NCBI GenBank assembly: GCA_007116445.1
Contig: SKIM01000033.1
Location: 1-8,610 of the forward strand
Direction of reading: 5' to 3'
Length of the DNA stretch: 8,610 nt
Source: Natronohydrobacter sp.
GTDB taxonomy: Bacteria; Pseudomonadota; Alphaproteobacteria; Rhodobacterales; Rhodobacteraceae
Of the stretch, positions 1 through 7,001 are shown in pieces. Made by a program: the position numbers and the translations under genes. Position 1 is the stretch's first letter. Each line of letters opens with the position of its first letter. The notes under the pieces were generated by a model. It saw nothing but the letters and a program-made list of their open reading frames with translations, did no database searches and was not told the origin of the DNA.

Positions 1-681
1 CCCGTCGCCGTCATGCAGCCATTTCTTGGCAATCGAGGTGGTCAGCACCGGCCAGCGCTGCTGGCTGTCGATCCACTGGTCCAGCGTGTCGCGCAGCTTG
101 GATTGGCGCAGATAGAGGTGTTTGGTCGCCCGCACCTCCAGATCCGTCGCGCCGGAAATCGCCGAGCGAGGGTTGATCAGGTCAGTGGGGTCCAGCTGTT
201 TGGTGCAATTCTCGCATTGATCGCCGCGCGCGCGCTCATAGCCGCAATTGGGGCAGGTGCCCTCGATGTAGCGGTCGGGCAGGAAGCGGCCATCGGTGTG
301 GGAATAGACTTGGCTCTCAGCCACTTCCTCGATCAGACCGGCCGCACCCAGACGGGCGGCAAGGTGCTGGGTCAGCGCATGGTTGCGCGCGCTCGATGAG
401 CGGCCGTAATGGTCGAAAGACAGTGCGAAGCCATTTGCAAGCTCGGTCTGGACCGCGTGCATTCGGGTGCAATAAGCGTCCACGGCCTCGCCCGCCTTGG
501 CGGCGGCGAGTTCGGCAGGCGTGCCATGTTCGTCTGTCGCGCAGATGAACATCACCTCATGGCCGCGCGCGCGCATGTAGCGGGCATAGAGATCGGCAGG
601 CAGCTGGCTGCCGACGAGATTGCCCAGATGCTTGATGCCGTTGATATAGGGCAGGGCCGAAGTGATCAGGATACGCGCCAT
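1..681 (-). CDS. metG: Methionyl-tRNA synthetase, N-terminal part (runs off the left edge)
   Basis: This cytoplasmic class I aminoacyl-tRNA synthetase charges tRNA-Met with methionine using ATP. The minus-strand frame from the ATG at 681 is open for 227 codons to the edge. It begins MARILITSALPYINGIKHLG, with the class I HIGH-type motif as HLGN at residues 18-21. The MetRS-typical stretch ICATDEHGTP follows at about 46-55. Two cysteine pairs, CPNC at 143-146 and CENC at 156-159, form the zinc knuckle of the connective domain. IAKKWLHDGDG lies at the edge. The KMSKS loop and anticodon-binding domain fall outside the window. The start is set by conserved sequence beginning at residue 2-4; a weak GGA lies just upstream. 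It is 67 bp downstream of fliI in the same direction, so readthrough is possible, though an essential gene probably has its own promoter. Family identification is very secure. Confidence 0.97.
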   Translation of the reverse strand, partial: MARILITSALPYINGIKHLGNLVGSQLPADLYARYMRARGHEVMFICATDEHGTPAELAAAKAGEAVDAYCTRMHAVQTELANGFALSFDHYGRSSSARNHALTQHLAARLGAAGLIEEVAESQVYSHTDGRFLPDRYIEGTCPNCGYERARGDQCENCTKQLDPTDLINPRSAISGATDLEVRATKHLYLRQSKLRDTLDQWIDSQQRWPVLTTSIAKKWLHDGDG

Positions 682-748
682 GGGTCCGTCCGGAATGTGA
701 GATTTCCGCCCGGTCTAGTGCAAATCCGCGCCCAAGGGAAACGGGTTT

Positions 749-2107
749 TCATCGTCGTTTGCCTGGTTGCGGGCCAGGTTGCGCAGTGGGGGGCGGTTCG
801 GTGCATTTGGCGAGCTTGGCAAAAGCGCCCTTGATGCCCGCGGGCGCGGGCTCGCCCACAAAGGCGTCGAGCGCGGGCCAGACTGCGATGGCACGGTCGA
901 CAAGCGGGTCGCTGCCTTTTTCATAGAGCCCGGCCTGGACCATCATTTCAGCCCGGTCATAGGCGCCCAGAAGCCGCCGCGCCTCGGCGATGCGGGCGTT
1001 TTCTTCGGGGCTGGCGCAATGGGGCAGGGCGCGGCTGACCGACCGCAGCACGTCGATGGCCGGGAAGCGCCCGCGCTCGGCAATCGCGCGGTCCATGACC
1101 ACATGCCCGTCGAGCACGCCGCGCAAAATGTCGGCAATGGGTTCTTCCATATCCGACCCGGCCACCAGCACTGTGAAAATCGCCGTGATGGCGCCGGTCC
1201 CATCGCGTCCGGGCCCGGCGCGTTCGGCCAGTGCCATGATCCGATGCGCGGTCGAGGGCGGGAAGCCGCGCAAGGACGCCTCTTCGCCACCTGCAAGCGC
1301 CACTTCGCGATGGGCTTCGGCCAGACGGGTGATGCTGTCAGCGAGCATCAGCACATGTTTGCCCTGATCGCGGAAATGCTCGGCCACACACATCGCGGCT
1401 TGCGCACAGCGGCGCCGTGTCAGCGGCGGCTGGTCCGAGGTCGCGGCGATGATCACGGCCCGCGCCAGCCCTTCCGGCCCCAGCACATCCTCGACGAATT
1501 CGCGCAGCTCGCGGCCCCGTTCGCCGATCAGCGCGATGACCACGACATCGGCCTGCATATTACGCGCGAAATTGCCCAGAAGCATGGATTTGCCGACGCC
1601 CGAGCCTGCGAACAGGCCGATTCTCTGGCCTTCGACCACGGGTAGCAGCGTATTGAACACGGCCATTCCGGTTTCCAGCCGCGCGCCCAGCCGCCCGCGC
1701 CGCGCAGGTTCCGGGGCAGGCGCATCGAGCGCGCGCACCCGTGCGCCCGGAAGCAGGGCGCGCCCGTCAAGCGGACGGCCATAGGGGTCGATGACGCGAC
1801 CGATCCAGCTGTCATCGGGCGAGATGCCGCGTGCGGGCCGGTGCTCGGCGCGGTCCCCGATGGCCAGCCCCTCGCGCGGGCCGTCGGGCAGGGCGAAGGC
1901 CTGATCCGGGGTCAGGCGCAGGATTTCGGCACCGATCCGACCACCGTCGCGCGTGCGGATATCGAGCCAGTCGCCGATCCGCGCGAGATCTGTCAGCCCT
2001 TCGACCGCGAGCAACTGACCATCGACCCGGCTGATCCGCCCTGACACGCGCAGCGGTCGCAACTCGTGCACCTGGGCACGGATTTCATCAAGTATGTTCA
2101 TCGGCAT
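749..2107 (-). CDS. fliI: Flagellar protein export ATPase FliI
   Basis: FliI is the cytoplasmic ATPase of the flagellar type III export apparatus and energises delivery of rod, hook and filament subunits. The 452-residue product is close to the usual 430-460. Visible landmarks are an N-terminal beta-barrel region (about 15-95), Walker A GSGVGKS at 168-174, the GERGRE loop carrying the catalytic glutamate at 195-200, Walker B LMLADSIT at 253-260, the type III ATPase signature GFPPSTA at 281-287, and the conserved RGRFPAIDVLRSVSR at about 346-360. The last 20 or so residues are a Pro/Gln-rich, probably disordered tail. An in-frame ATG at 2101 (MNILDEI) competes with the ATG at 2107; neither has a strong ribosome binding site, so the start is uncertain by two codons. 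It is divergent from flgB across 82 bp. F-type ATPase beta and Rho are excluded by the GFPPSTA signature and flagellar context. Confidence 0.97.
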   Translation of the reverse strand: MPMNILDEIRAQVHELRPLRVSGRISRVDGQLLAVEGLTDLARIGDWLDIRTRDGGRIGAEILRLTPDQAFALPDGPREGLAIGDRAEHRPARGISPDDSWIGRVIDPYGRPLDGRALLPGARVRALDAPAPEPARRGRLGARLETGMAVFNTLLPVVEGQRIGLFAGSGVGKSMLLGNFARNMQADVVVIALIGERGRELREFVEDVLGPEGLARAVIIAATSDQPPLTRRRCAQAAMCVAEHFRDQGKHVLMLADSITRLAEAHREVALAGGEEASLRGFPPSTAHRIMALAERAGPGRDGTGAITAIFTVLVAGSDMEEPIADILRGVLDGHVVMDRAIAERGRFPAIDVLRSVSRALPHCASPEENARIAEARRLLGAYDRAEMMVQAGLYEKGSDPLVDRAIAVWPALDAFVGEPAPAGIKGAFAKLAKCTEPPPTAQPGPQPGKRR

Positions 2108-2189
2108 CTCGGCTTTCTGCAGCTTGCTTACCTATCCTTAATCGAATCACCCTTAAAGATTGGTGCATGAGTTGACGGGAGAAGCCCTC
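2108..2189. promoter_or_regulatory. Divergent fliI / flgB intergenic regulatory region
   Basis: These 82 bp separate the divergent fliI and flgB starts, so promoters for both directions should lie here. The AT-richer centre carries a direct repeat CCTTAA at 2136-2141 and 2151-2156, exactly 15 bp apart. The TTAA cores (2138-2141, 2153-2156) recall half-sites of CtrA, the response regulator controlling flagellar genes in many alphaproteobacteria. The spacing between cores is 11 bp, however, rather than the canonical 7. A second degenerate arrangement, TTAC-N6-TTAA, lies at 2128-2141. I found no sigma-54 GG-N10-GC element. The end includes the flgB ribosome binding site GGGAGAAG (2177-2184). The promoter role is inferred from divergence. 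Confidence 0.55.
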
Positions 2190-2570
2190 ATGTTCGAGAT
2201 ACCCGATGTGATGCGCATGGCGCAGGCGATGGCGCGGCATTCCGCCGCCCGGCAGGTGACGATATCCGAGAATATCGCCAATGCCGACACCCCCGGGTTT
2301 CGTGCGCGTGATCTGCCTGATTTCGGCGCGACATATAACCAGCCCAAACGGCTTGCGGCGACGCGTGTCTCGCATCTGGACTGGCAGGCCGGCACGCCGC
2401 GTCATGTCGCGCAGGTGGATCGCACATCCCCTGTTCTCTCGCCCAATGGCAATTCCGTTTCGCTGGAACGCGAAATGATGCGCGGGGCACAAAACAAGCA
2501 AAGTCATGAACTCGCTCTGGCGGTCTACGGGTCGGCCCGAACGATTTTGCGCACAGCACTTGGCCGTTGA
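2190..2570 (+). CDS. flgB: Flagellar basal-body proximal rod protein FlgB
   Basis: FlgB is a proximal rod subunit exported through the flagellar type III apparatus and assembled in the periplasm on the FliE/MS-ring base. The 126-residue product has the rod/hook N-terminal signature SENIANADTPGFRARD (about 26-41) and the FlgB-typical PNGNSVSLEREMM at about 85-97, followed by the C-terminal helix. Length matches the family (about 125-140). The ATG at 2190 is chosen because GGGAGAAG lies at a suitable distance and the conserved sequence starts right after it. An upstream in-frame TTG at 2160 would add ten residues of no family resemblance. It is the first gene of the plus-strand flagellar operon; flgC starts 11 bp after its stop. 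Confidence 0.96.
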   Translation: MFEIPDVMRMAQAMARHSAARQVTISENIANADTPGFRARDLPDFGATYNQPKRLAATRVSHLDWQAGTPRHVAQVDRTSPVLSPNGNSVSLEREMMRGAQNKQSHELALAVYGSARTILRTALGR

Positions 2571-2581
2571 AAGGGGACATC

Positions 2582-2974
2582 ATGGGTAGTCTGTTTGACA
2601 GTTTTGGCGTCAGCGCGTCGGGGATGGAAGCTCAGGCGCGACGCCTGCGCCATGTCTCTGAGAACATAGCGAATGCGGATACCCCCGGATACAGGCGCAA
2701 AACCATCGACTTCCGGACAGAGCTGGATCGCGCCAGTGGCACGACGCGGGTTGCGACCGGGCCGGTGCAACTTGACCGGCGCGAATTGCCCCTGATTTAT
2801 GATCCCGGCCATGCGCTGGCGGATGAGATGGGGTTCTATCGCGGCTCGACGGTCGATCTCATGATCGAAGTGGCCGATGCCCGTGAAGCCGGCCGCAGCT
2901 ATGAGGCCAATCTCCGCATGTTCGATCAGACCCGGCAGATGGCCCAGGGGCTCCTCGATCTGCTGCGCCGTTAA
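2582..2974 (+). CDS. flgC: Flagellar basal-body proximal rod protein FlgC
   Basis: FlgC is a second proximal rod subunit that stacks with FlgB and FlgF in the periplasmic rod. The 130-residue product carries SENIANADTPGYRRK at 26-40, the FlgC motif DPGHALADEMGF at about 74-85, and the conserved C-terminal segment REAGRSYEANLRMFDQTRQM (101-120). This matches the normal length of about 130-140. The start ATG at 2582 follows a strong AAGGGG (2571-2576) placed directly behind the flgB stop. The 11-bp gap implies cotranscription and coupled translation with flgB. Identity is clear. Confidence 0.96.
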   Translation: MGSLFDSFGVSASGMEAQARRLRHVSENIANADTPGYRRKTIDFRTELDRASGTTRVATGPVQLDRRELPLIYDPGHALADEMGFYRGSTVDLMIEVADAREAGRSYEANLRMFDQTRQMAQGLLDLLRR

Positions 2975-3001
2975 CCCTGTTCCAGAAAGGAATCCATTCC
3001 C

Positions 3002-3292
3002 ATGACCATTGCCGCAAATCTTGCTGTCCAGAGTTATGATCTGGCCCGCAGCGCTGCTGCACCCGCCCCGTCCAGCCCGCGTAGCGAGGCCGCTTTCGGT
3101 GCGGCGCTTGGCCAGTTTGCCACCGAAATGCACCGCGCCGAAGCTGCGGCGACAGATACCATGGTGTCGGGCGCCGACCCCCATGCTCTGGTCGAAGCAC
3201 TGGCCGCGACGGAATTGGCGGTCGAAACCGCGGTTGCTGTGCGTGACAAGGTCGTCGAGGCCTATCTGGAAATCCTGCGGATGCCGGTCTGA
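3002..3292 (+). CDS. fliE: Flagellar hook-basal body complex protein FliE
   Basis: FliE is the small adaptor joining the MS-ring and export gate to the proximal rod, and the first rod-type protein exported. The product is 96 residues, near the family's 95-110. The C-terminal half holds the diagnostic segment HALVEALAATELAVETAVAV (61-80) followed by RDKVVEAYLEILRMPV to the end. The N-terminal half is Ala/Pro-rich and poorly conserved, as usual. A GAAAGGAA ribosome binding site (2985-2992) precedes the ATG. The gap to flgC is 27 bp and to fliQ 3 bp. Its place between flgC and fliQ fits FliE contacting both rod and export gate. Confidence 0.95.
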   Translation: MTIAANLAVQSYDLARSAAAPAPSSPRSEAAFGAALGQFATEMHRAEAAATDTMVSGADPHALVEALAATELAVETAVAVRDKVVEAYLEILRMPV

Positions 3293-3295
3293 GCC

Positions 3296-3562
3296 ATGCA
3301 GGAAACGGTCTTTTTCGACACGCTGCGCCAGGGGCTCTGGGTTGCAACACTGATCTCCACGCCAATCCTGTTGGCGGCCTTGATTTCGGGTGTCTCGGTC
3401 GGGCTGTTCCAGGCGCTCACCTCCATCCAGGAGATGACGCTGACCTTCGTGCCGAAACTGGCCGCCATCGTGCTCGTTTTCTGGGTTTCGATGAGCTTCA
3501 TGACCACCACCCTGGTCGATTTCTTCCAGCAGGAAATCGTGCCGCAGATCGTCGGGAACTGA
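3296..3562 (+). CDS. fliQ: Flagellar export gate membrane protein FliQ
   Basis: FliQ is an inner-membrane subunit of the FliP-FliQ-FliR export gate, through which flagellar axial proteins leave the cytoplasm. The product has 88 residues, the normal length (about 88-90). It has two hydrophobic helices at roughly 13-38 and 52-76. Between them is the conserved FliQ loop FQALTSIQEMTLTFVPK at 38-54. The ATG lies 3 bp after the fliE stop and the next gene starts 3 bp after its own stop, so translational coupling is likely. No fliP or fliR is visible in the window, so the rest of the gate must be encoded elsewhere. Identity is secure from size, topology and loop motif. Confidence 0.95.
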   Translation: MQETVFFDTLRQGLWVATLISTPILLAALISGVSVGLFQALTSIQEMTLTFVPKLAAIVLVFWVSMSFMTTTLVDFFQQEIVPQIVGN

Positions 3563-3565
3563 ACC

Positions 3566-4282
3566 ATGGACAATGCCGGATACATCACCCTTACCCGCCT
3601 TTCGGGTCTGCGGCGCGAGATGCAGGTGATTGCGCATAATATCGCCAATAGCTCGACTGCCGGGTTTCGGCGCGAAGGGGTGGTGTTCTCCGAATTCGTC
3701 GTCGGTGCCGAACGTCATGAGCCCTCGCTGTCTATGGCGCTGGGCAATACCCGCCAGACCTATCAGCTCCAGGGTGGGCTCTCGATGACAGGCGGCAGCT
3801 TCGATATGGCCATTGAAGGCGAGGGGTTTTTCCAAGTTGAGACAGCGGACGGGCCGCGCCTGACCCGCGCAGGGATTTTCACTCCCAATGAAGCCGGTGA
3901 ACTGGTCAATATGGATGGGCACCGGGTTCTCGACCTTGGGGGCGCACCGATTTTCGTGCCACCCGACGCGCGCAATATCGGGCTGGCACGCGACGGCACG
4001 CTCTCGGCGGATGGCGAGCCGATTGCGCAGGTCGGCATCGTGCGCCCGGTCGATCCGGTCACCATGTCACGCCAGGCAGGGACACTCTTTTTCGTGGACG
4101 GCGAGGTCGAGCCTGTCATCGCCCCGGCCGTTTTGCAGGGATTCGTCGAAGAATCGAATGTCGATCCGATCATCGAGCTGACCCGCATGATCGAGGTGCA
4201 GCGCGCGTATGAGCGGGGGATGAAATTCCTCGAAAGCGAAGATGAGCGGATCAAGTCCGTCGTCCAGACCCTTGGTCGTTAA
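3566..4282 (+). CDS. flgF: Flagellar basal-body rod protein FlgF
   Basis: FlgF is a proximal rod component between FlgB/FlgC and the distal rod FlgG. The product has 238 residues, typical for the family (about 235-250). The N-terminal rod signature reads HNIANSSTAGFRREG at about 24-38. The central D1-type motif is DMAIEGEGFFQV at 80-91. The C-terminal helix begins EESNVDPIIELTRMIEVQRA at about 195-214. FlgF rather than FlgG is called from the MDNAGYITLTRLSGLRREM opening, the shorter length and position directly before a clear flgG. The start sits 3 bp after the fliQ stop, with GGGAA in the end of fliQ as a possible ribosome binding site. Confidence 0.95.
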   Translation: MDNAGYITLTRLSGLRREMQVIAHNIANSSTAGFRREGVVFSEFVVGAERHEPSLSMALGNTRQTYQLQGGLSMTGGSFDMAIEGEGFFQVETADGPRLTRAGIFTPNEAGELVNMDGHRVLDLGGAPIFVPPDARNIGLARDGTLSADGEPIAQVGIVRPVDPVTMSRQAGTLFFVDGEVEPVIAPAVLQGFVEESNVDPIIELTRMIEVQRAYERGMKFLESEDERIKSVVQTLGR

Positions 4283-4301
4283 CAGTAAAAGGATTGCCCA
4301 G

Positions 4302-5087
4302 ATGAAATCACTTCATATTGCAGCGACAGGGATGAGCGCGCAGCAGATGCGCGTTGATACGATTGCCAACAATCTCTCGAACATGAGCACGACCGGCTAC
4401 AATGCCCGCCGCGCCGATTTCGCGGATCTGCATTACCAGCAATTCGCGCGGCCCGGCTCGATATCGGCCTCGGATGGCACAGTGCTGCCGACCGGGGTGC
4501 AGGTCGGTCTTGGCGTCCGGCCCTCAGCGGTCAGCATGCAGATCCAGCAGGGCGCATCGACCTTCACGGGCGGGGATCTGGATCTGGCGATCGAGGGGCG
4601 CGGCTATCTGGAGGTGACGCTGCCGGATGGCCAGCCTGCCTATACCCGCGACGGGGGGCTCAAGCGGACGGGCGATGGGTTGATCGTGACCTCTGACGGT
4701 TTCGAGGTGGTTCCGGGGATCGTGATCCCTGATGATGTGCGCGCGATTTCGATCAACGCGCAAGGCGAGATTTTCGGGTATTTCGCAGGCCAGGTCCAGC
4801 CGCAGCAATTGGGCCAACTCACGCTTTCGGGGTTCTCCAATGAAAAGGGGCTGGAGGCGATCGGCTCAAACCTCTTCATGGAAACCGAAGCCTCCGGCCC
4901 CGCCAATGTCGCCATTCCGGGCGCGGATGGGCTGGGCACATTGCGGCAGGGATATCTGGAAGAAAGCTCTGTGGATCCGGTGCGTGAGATGACCGAGCTG
5001 ATCAAGGCGCAGCGAGGTTATGAGTTGAATTCCAAGGTGATCACGGCCGCAGATCAGATGATGGCCGCCACGACCCAGGTGCGGTGA
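4302..5087 (+). CDS. flgG: Flagellar basal-body distal rod protein FlgG
   Basis: FlgG builds the distal rod that crosses the P- and L-rings and carries the hook. The product is 261 residues, the standard length of 260-262. It opens MKSLHIAATGMSAQQMRVDT and has IANNLSNMSTTGYNARRADF at 21-40. The FlgG-specific LPTGVQVGLGVRPSAV lies at 62-77, DLDLAIEGRGYLEV at 92-105, and GYLEESSVDPVREMTELIKA at 217-236 precedes the final helix. The ATG at 4302 follows AAAAGGA (4287-4293); upstream in-frame codons inside flgF are not conserved. Its TGA stop overlaps the flgA ATG by one base (TGATG), a sign of translational coupling. Confidence 0.97.
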   Translation: MKSLHIAATGMSAQQMRVDTIANNLSNMSTTGYNARRADFADLHYQQFARPGSISASDGTVLPTGVQVGLGVRPSAVSMQIQQGASTFTGGDLDLAIEGRGYLEVTLPDGQPAYTRDGGLKRTGDGLIVTSDGFEVVPGIVIPDDVRAISINAQGEIFGYFAGQVQPQQLGQLTLSGFSNEKGLEAIGSNLFMETEASGPANVAIPGADGLGTLRQGYLEESSVDPVREMTELIKAQRGYELNSKVITAADQMMAATTQVR

Positions 5088-5524
5088 TGCGTTGGCTGCT
5101 GATCGTGCTGGCGTTCTGGCCATCGCTCCTGTTTGCCGATGCGCAATCTCTGGTCGCCACACGATTGATCCGCGCCAATGAGGTCATCCGGGACGGTGAT
5201 GTCGTCCTCGCTGCGCCCGCAGTGGCCGGGGCAGCGCAGGATCCTGTGGCTGTGATCGGTCTTGAAACTCGTGTTGCGATCTATCCCGGGCGGCCTGTGC
5301 GGGTCTCGGATCTGGGCCCGGCTGCGGTCATCGAACGCAATGAGGTCGTGCGCATGGTCTATCGCAGCAATGGTCTGACGATCCTGTCCGAGGGGCGGGC
5401 GCTGTCGCGCGCCGGTCTGGGGGATCAGATCTCGGTGATGAACCTCGCCTCGCGGCAGACGGTTCAGGCGAAAGTGAGCGCTTCGGGACTGGTCGAGGTA
5501 TCCGGATCACCGGGGCGAGACTGA
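5087..5524 (+). CDS. flgA: Flagellar basal body P-ring formation chaperone FlgA
   Basis: FlgA is a periplasmic chaperone needed to assemble the FlgI P-ring around the rod. The 145-residue product starts MRWLLIVLAFWPSLLFADAQ, a Sec signal peptide with cleavage likely around residues 17-20. The mature part is a compact SAF-type domain: VATRLIRANEVIRDGDVVLA (23-42), AIYPGRPVRVSDL (64-76), then VVRMVYRSNGLTILSEGRAL at 87-106 and GDQISVMNLASRQTVQAKV at 112-130. It is a short-form FlgA, with little before the SAF domain. The ATG at 5087 overlaps the flgG stop; a GTG one codon upstream is possible. FlgI is not encoded in this window. Confidence 0.93.
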   Translation: MRWLLIVLAFWPSLLFADAQSLVATRLIRANEVIRDGDVVLAAPAVAGAAQDPVAVIGLETRVAIYPGRPVRVSDLGPAAVIERNEVVRMVYRSNGLTILSEGRALSRAGLGDQISVMNLASRQTVQAKVSASGLVEVSGSPGRD

Positions 5525-5566
5525 CGTTATTTCAACGAGAAACCGCTCTGAAGGGAGCTGATCAGG

Positions 5567-6295
5567 ATGCATCGTTTCTTCACCTCATCTTTGCTCGTGC
5601 TGTTTGTCGCGGGGTGTTCGCCGCTTGGTGAAGTGGGCCGCGCGCCTGTTTTCACGCCTCCTGAGGAAAGCGTCGAGCATGCGGCGTTGTATCGTATCCC
5701 GCTGCCCGACACGACCGAGGCGCCGCGTCCTGTCGACAATGCGTCGCTCTGGTCGGCCAGCCAGCGCTCGTTGCTTGGAGATCGCAGGGCCAGTCGTCCC
5801 GGAGACATCATGACCGTCGTCATCGAGATCAATGACAGTGCCGAGATGTCGAACACGACCTCACGCGGGCGCTCGGGGTCCACGAGCATGGCCGCGCCAC
5901 AGCTTTTCGGGATCCCGCAGGCGATCGATCGTCGCTTGCCCGGAGGGCTTTCTCTGGGCGCGGGAATTGAAACCGCTGGTTCCAATACATTTTCGGGCAA
6001 TGGCTCTGTGCGGCGCAATGAACAGCTGACCCTGCGTGTTGCCTCGACTGTGGTGGAGCGCTTGCCGAACGGGGTCATGCGGATCGAAGGGCGTCAGGAA
6101 GTCCGCGTCAATCACGAATTACGCGAATTGCTGGTCACGGGCTATGTGCGTGCAGAAGATATCTCGCGTCAGAACGAGATCACTTACGACAAGATCGCAG
6201 GCGCGCGCGTGTCCTATGGTGGTCGCGGGATTATTTCGAATGTTCAACAACCTGCTTATGGATCTCAGATCACGGATATCATTGCGCCATTCTGA
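5567..6295 (+). CDS. flgH: Flagellar L-ring lipoprotein FlgH
   Basis: FlgH is the outer-membrane lipoprotein forming the L-ring bushing around the distal rod. The product has 242 residues (family about 220-250). Its lipoprotein signal peptide ends in the lipobox VAGC, with the lipidated cysteine at residue 17. Family landmarks are SLW at 60-62, GDRRASRPGDIMTVVIEI at 71-88, GSNTFSGNGSVRRNEQLTLR at 138-157, and the strongly conserved C-terminal region with VERLPNGVMRIEGRQEVRVN at 163-182. It ends ITDIIAPF. AAGGGAG (5551-5557) precedes the ATG. The 42-bp gap after flgA is the longest inside the operon but shows no convincing terminator or promoter. Confidence 0.96.
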   Translation: MHRFFTSSLLVLFVAGCSPLGEVGRAPVFTPPEESVEHAALYRIPLPDTTEAPRPVDNASLWSASQRSLLGDRRASRPGDIMTVVIEINDSAEMSNTTSRGRSGSTSMAAPQLFGIPQAIDRRLPGGLSLGAGIETAGSNTFSGNGSVRRNEQLTLRVASTVVERLPNGVMRIEGRQEVRVNHELRELLVTGYVRAEDISRQNEITYDKIAGARVSYGGRGIISNVQQPAYGSQITDIIAPF

Positions 6296-6322
6296 CGGGA
6301 ATGGTCCTGAAAGGACGCCGAA

Positions 6323-6790
6323 ATGGGAAAGCTCATCCCGCTGCTGCTGATTTTGATTGGGGCTGGTGCCGGTGTCGGGGCAGGGTTTTTCCTGCGCCCT
6401 GCGCCTGAGCCTGCTGACGAGGAAACCGAAGTGGTTGCGGCCCCCGTCTTGCCTGATGGCGACACGCTTACGATTTTCGAATTCACAAATCAGTTCATGG
6501 TGCCGCTGATTTCGGAAGAGAGGATTTCCTCGGTGATCGTCATTCGGCTCGCGCTGGAGATATCCGAGGGACAGCAGCCTGTGGTTGCGGCCAATACGGC
6601 GCGACTGCGCGATGCGATGCTGCAGGTGATGTTCGATCATGCCAATCTCGGAGGGTTCACCGGCGTCTTCACCGATCACAGCACATTGACGCATCTGCGC
6701 CGATCGCTGCTGGAAGCGGCACAAAAGACAGTCGGGCCGCAGATCGTCTTCGGTGTCTTGATCACCGATCTGATGCGGTCAGGCGGGTGA
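6323..6790 (+). CDS. fliL: Flagellar basal body-associated protein FliL
   Basis: FliL is a single-pass inner-membrane protein that associates with the MotAB stator and supports torque or stator stability. The product has 155 residues, usual for alphaproteobacterial FliL. There is one N-terminal membrane helix at about 5-24 (PLLLILIGAGAGVGAGFFL). An acidic/proline linker spans 26-46. The periplasmic SPFH-like FliL domain includes FEFTNQFMVPLISEERISSV at 52-71, a stretch with MLQVMFDHANLGGFTGVF at 99-116, and VLITDLMR near the end. A good ribosome binding site, GAAAGGA (6309-6315), precedes the ATG. It appears to be the last gene of the operon, as no credible gene follows for about 780 bp. The FliL call is strong from fold pattern and context, though FliL sequences diverge widely. 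Confidence 0.9.
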   Translation: MGKLIPLLLILIGAGAGVGAGFFLRPAPEPADEETEVVAAPVLPDGDTLTIFEFTNQFMVPLISEERISSVIVIRLALEISEGQQPVVAANTARLRDAMLQVMFDHANLGGFTGVFTDHSTLTHLRRSLLEAAQKTVGPQIVFGVLITDLMRSGG

Positions 6791-6857
6791 GGCATTGTGA
6801 TGCGAAGGATGGGCGCGATCAGAGCGTTGACCGCAGTGTGAGGGAGATCACGGTCAA

Positions 6858-6875
6858 GTCGGGCCTATTCCCGAC
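6858..6875 (+). terminator. Hairpin 68 bp after fliL, possible but atypical terminator
   Basis: A perfect 6-bp GC-rich stem GTCGGG / CCCGAC closes a six-base loop CCTATT. It follows the last flagellar gene. There is no T-run behind the stem; the following bases are CCCGGGCTG. It is therefore not a standard intrinsic terminator and could instead protect the 3' end of the operon mRNA or be chance in GC-rich DNA. A second compact dyad, GACCGAC-A-GTCGGTC, occurs at 6916-6930. Confidence 0.25.
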
Positions 6876-7001
6876 CCCGGGCTGCTGGGACCAGAGATTG
6901 GGTGCATGCCTCTGCGACCGACAGTCGGTCCGAGAGGCGGCGTTCTCTGCAGCGCCGAGCGAAGACCAGTCGGGGTCAGAACTTCCTTCGGGTCAAAATA
7001 T

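Noticed and set aside
13..834. Two plus-strand frames (13-399 and 409-834) opposite metG
   Set aside because: They are shadows of metG, whose HLGN and zinc-binding cysteines are intact on the minus strand.
767..1645. 292-codon plus-strand frame opposite fliI
   Set aside because: It mirrors fliI, which carries all its ATPase motifs in the minus strand. The plus product shows no recognisable domain.
2108..2189. Sigma-54 promoter for the flagellar operon
   Set aside because: No GG-N10-GC arrangement is present; the GG and GC words near 2111-2127 have the wrong spacing.
2525..3922. 465-codon open frame on the minus strand across flgB-flgC-fliE-fliQ-flgF
   Set aside because: It is antisense to five clearly recognisable flagellar genes and its product has no family motif. 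Long antisense frames are common in high-GC genomes.
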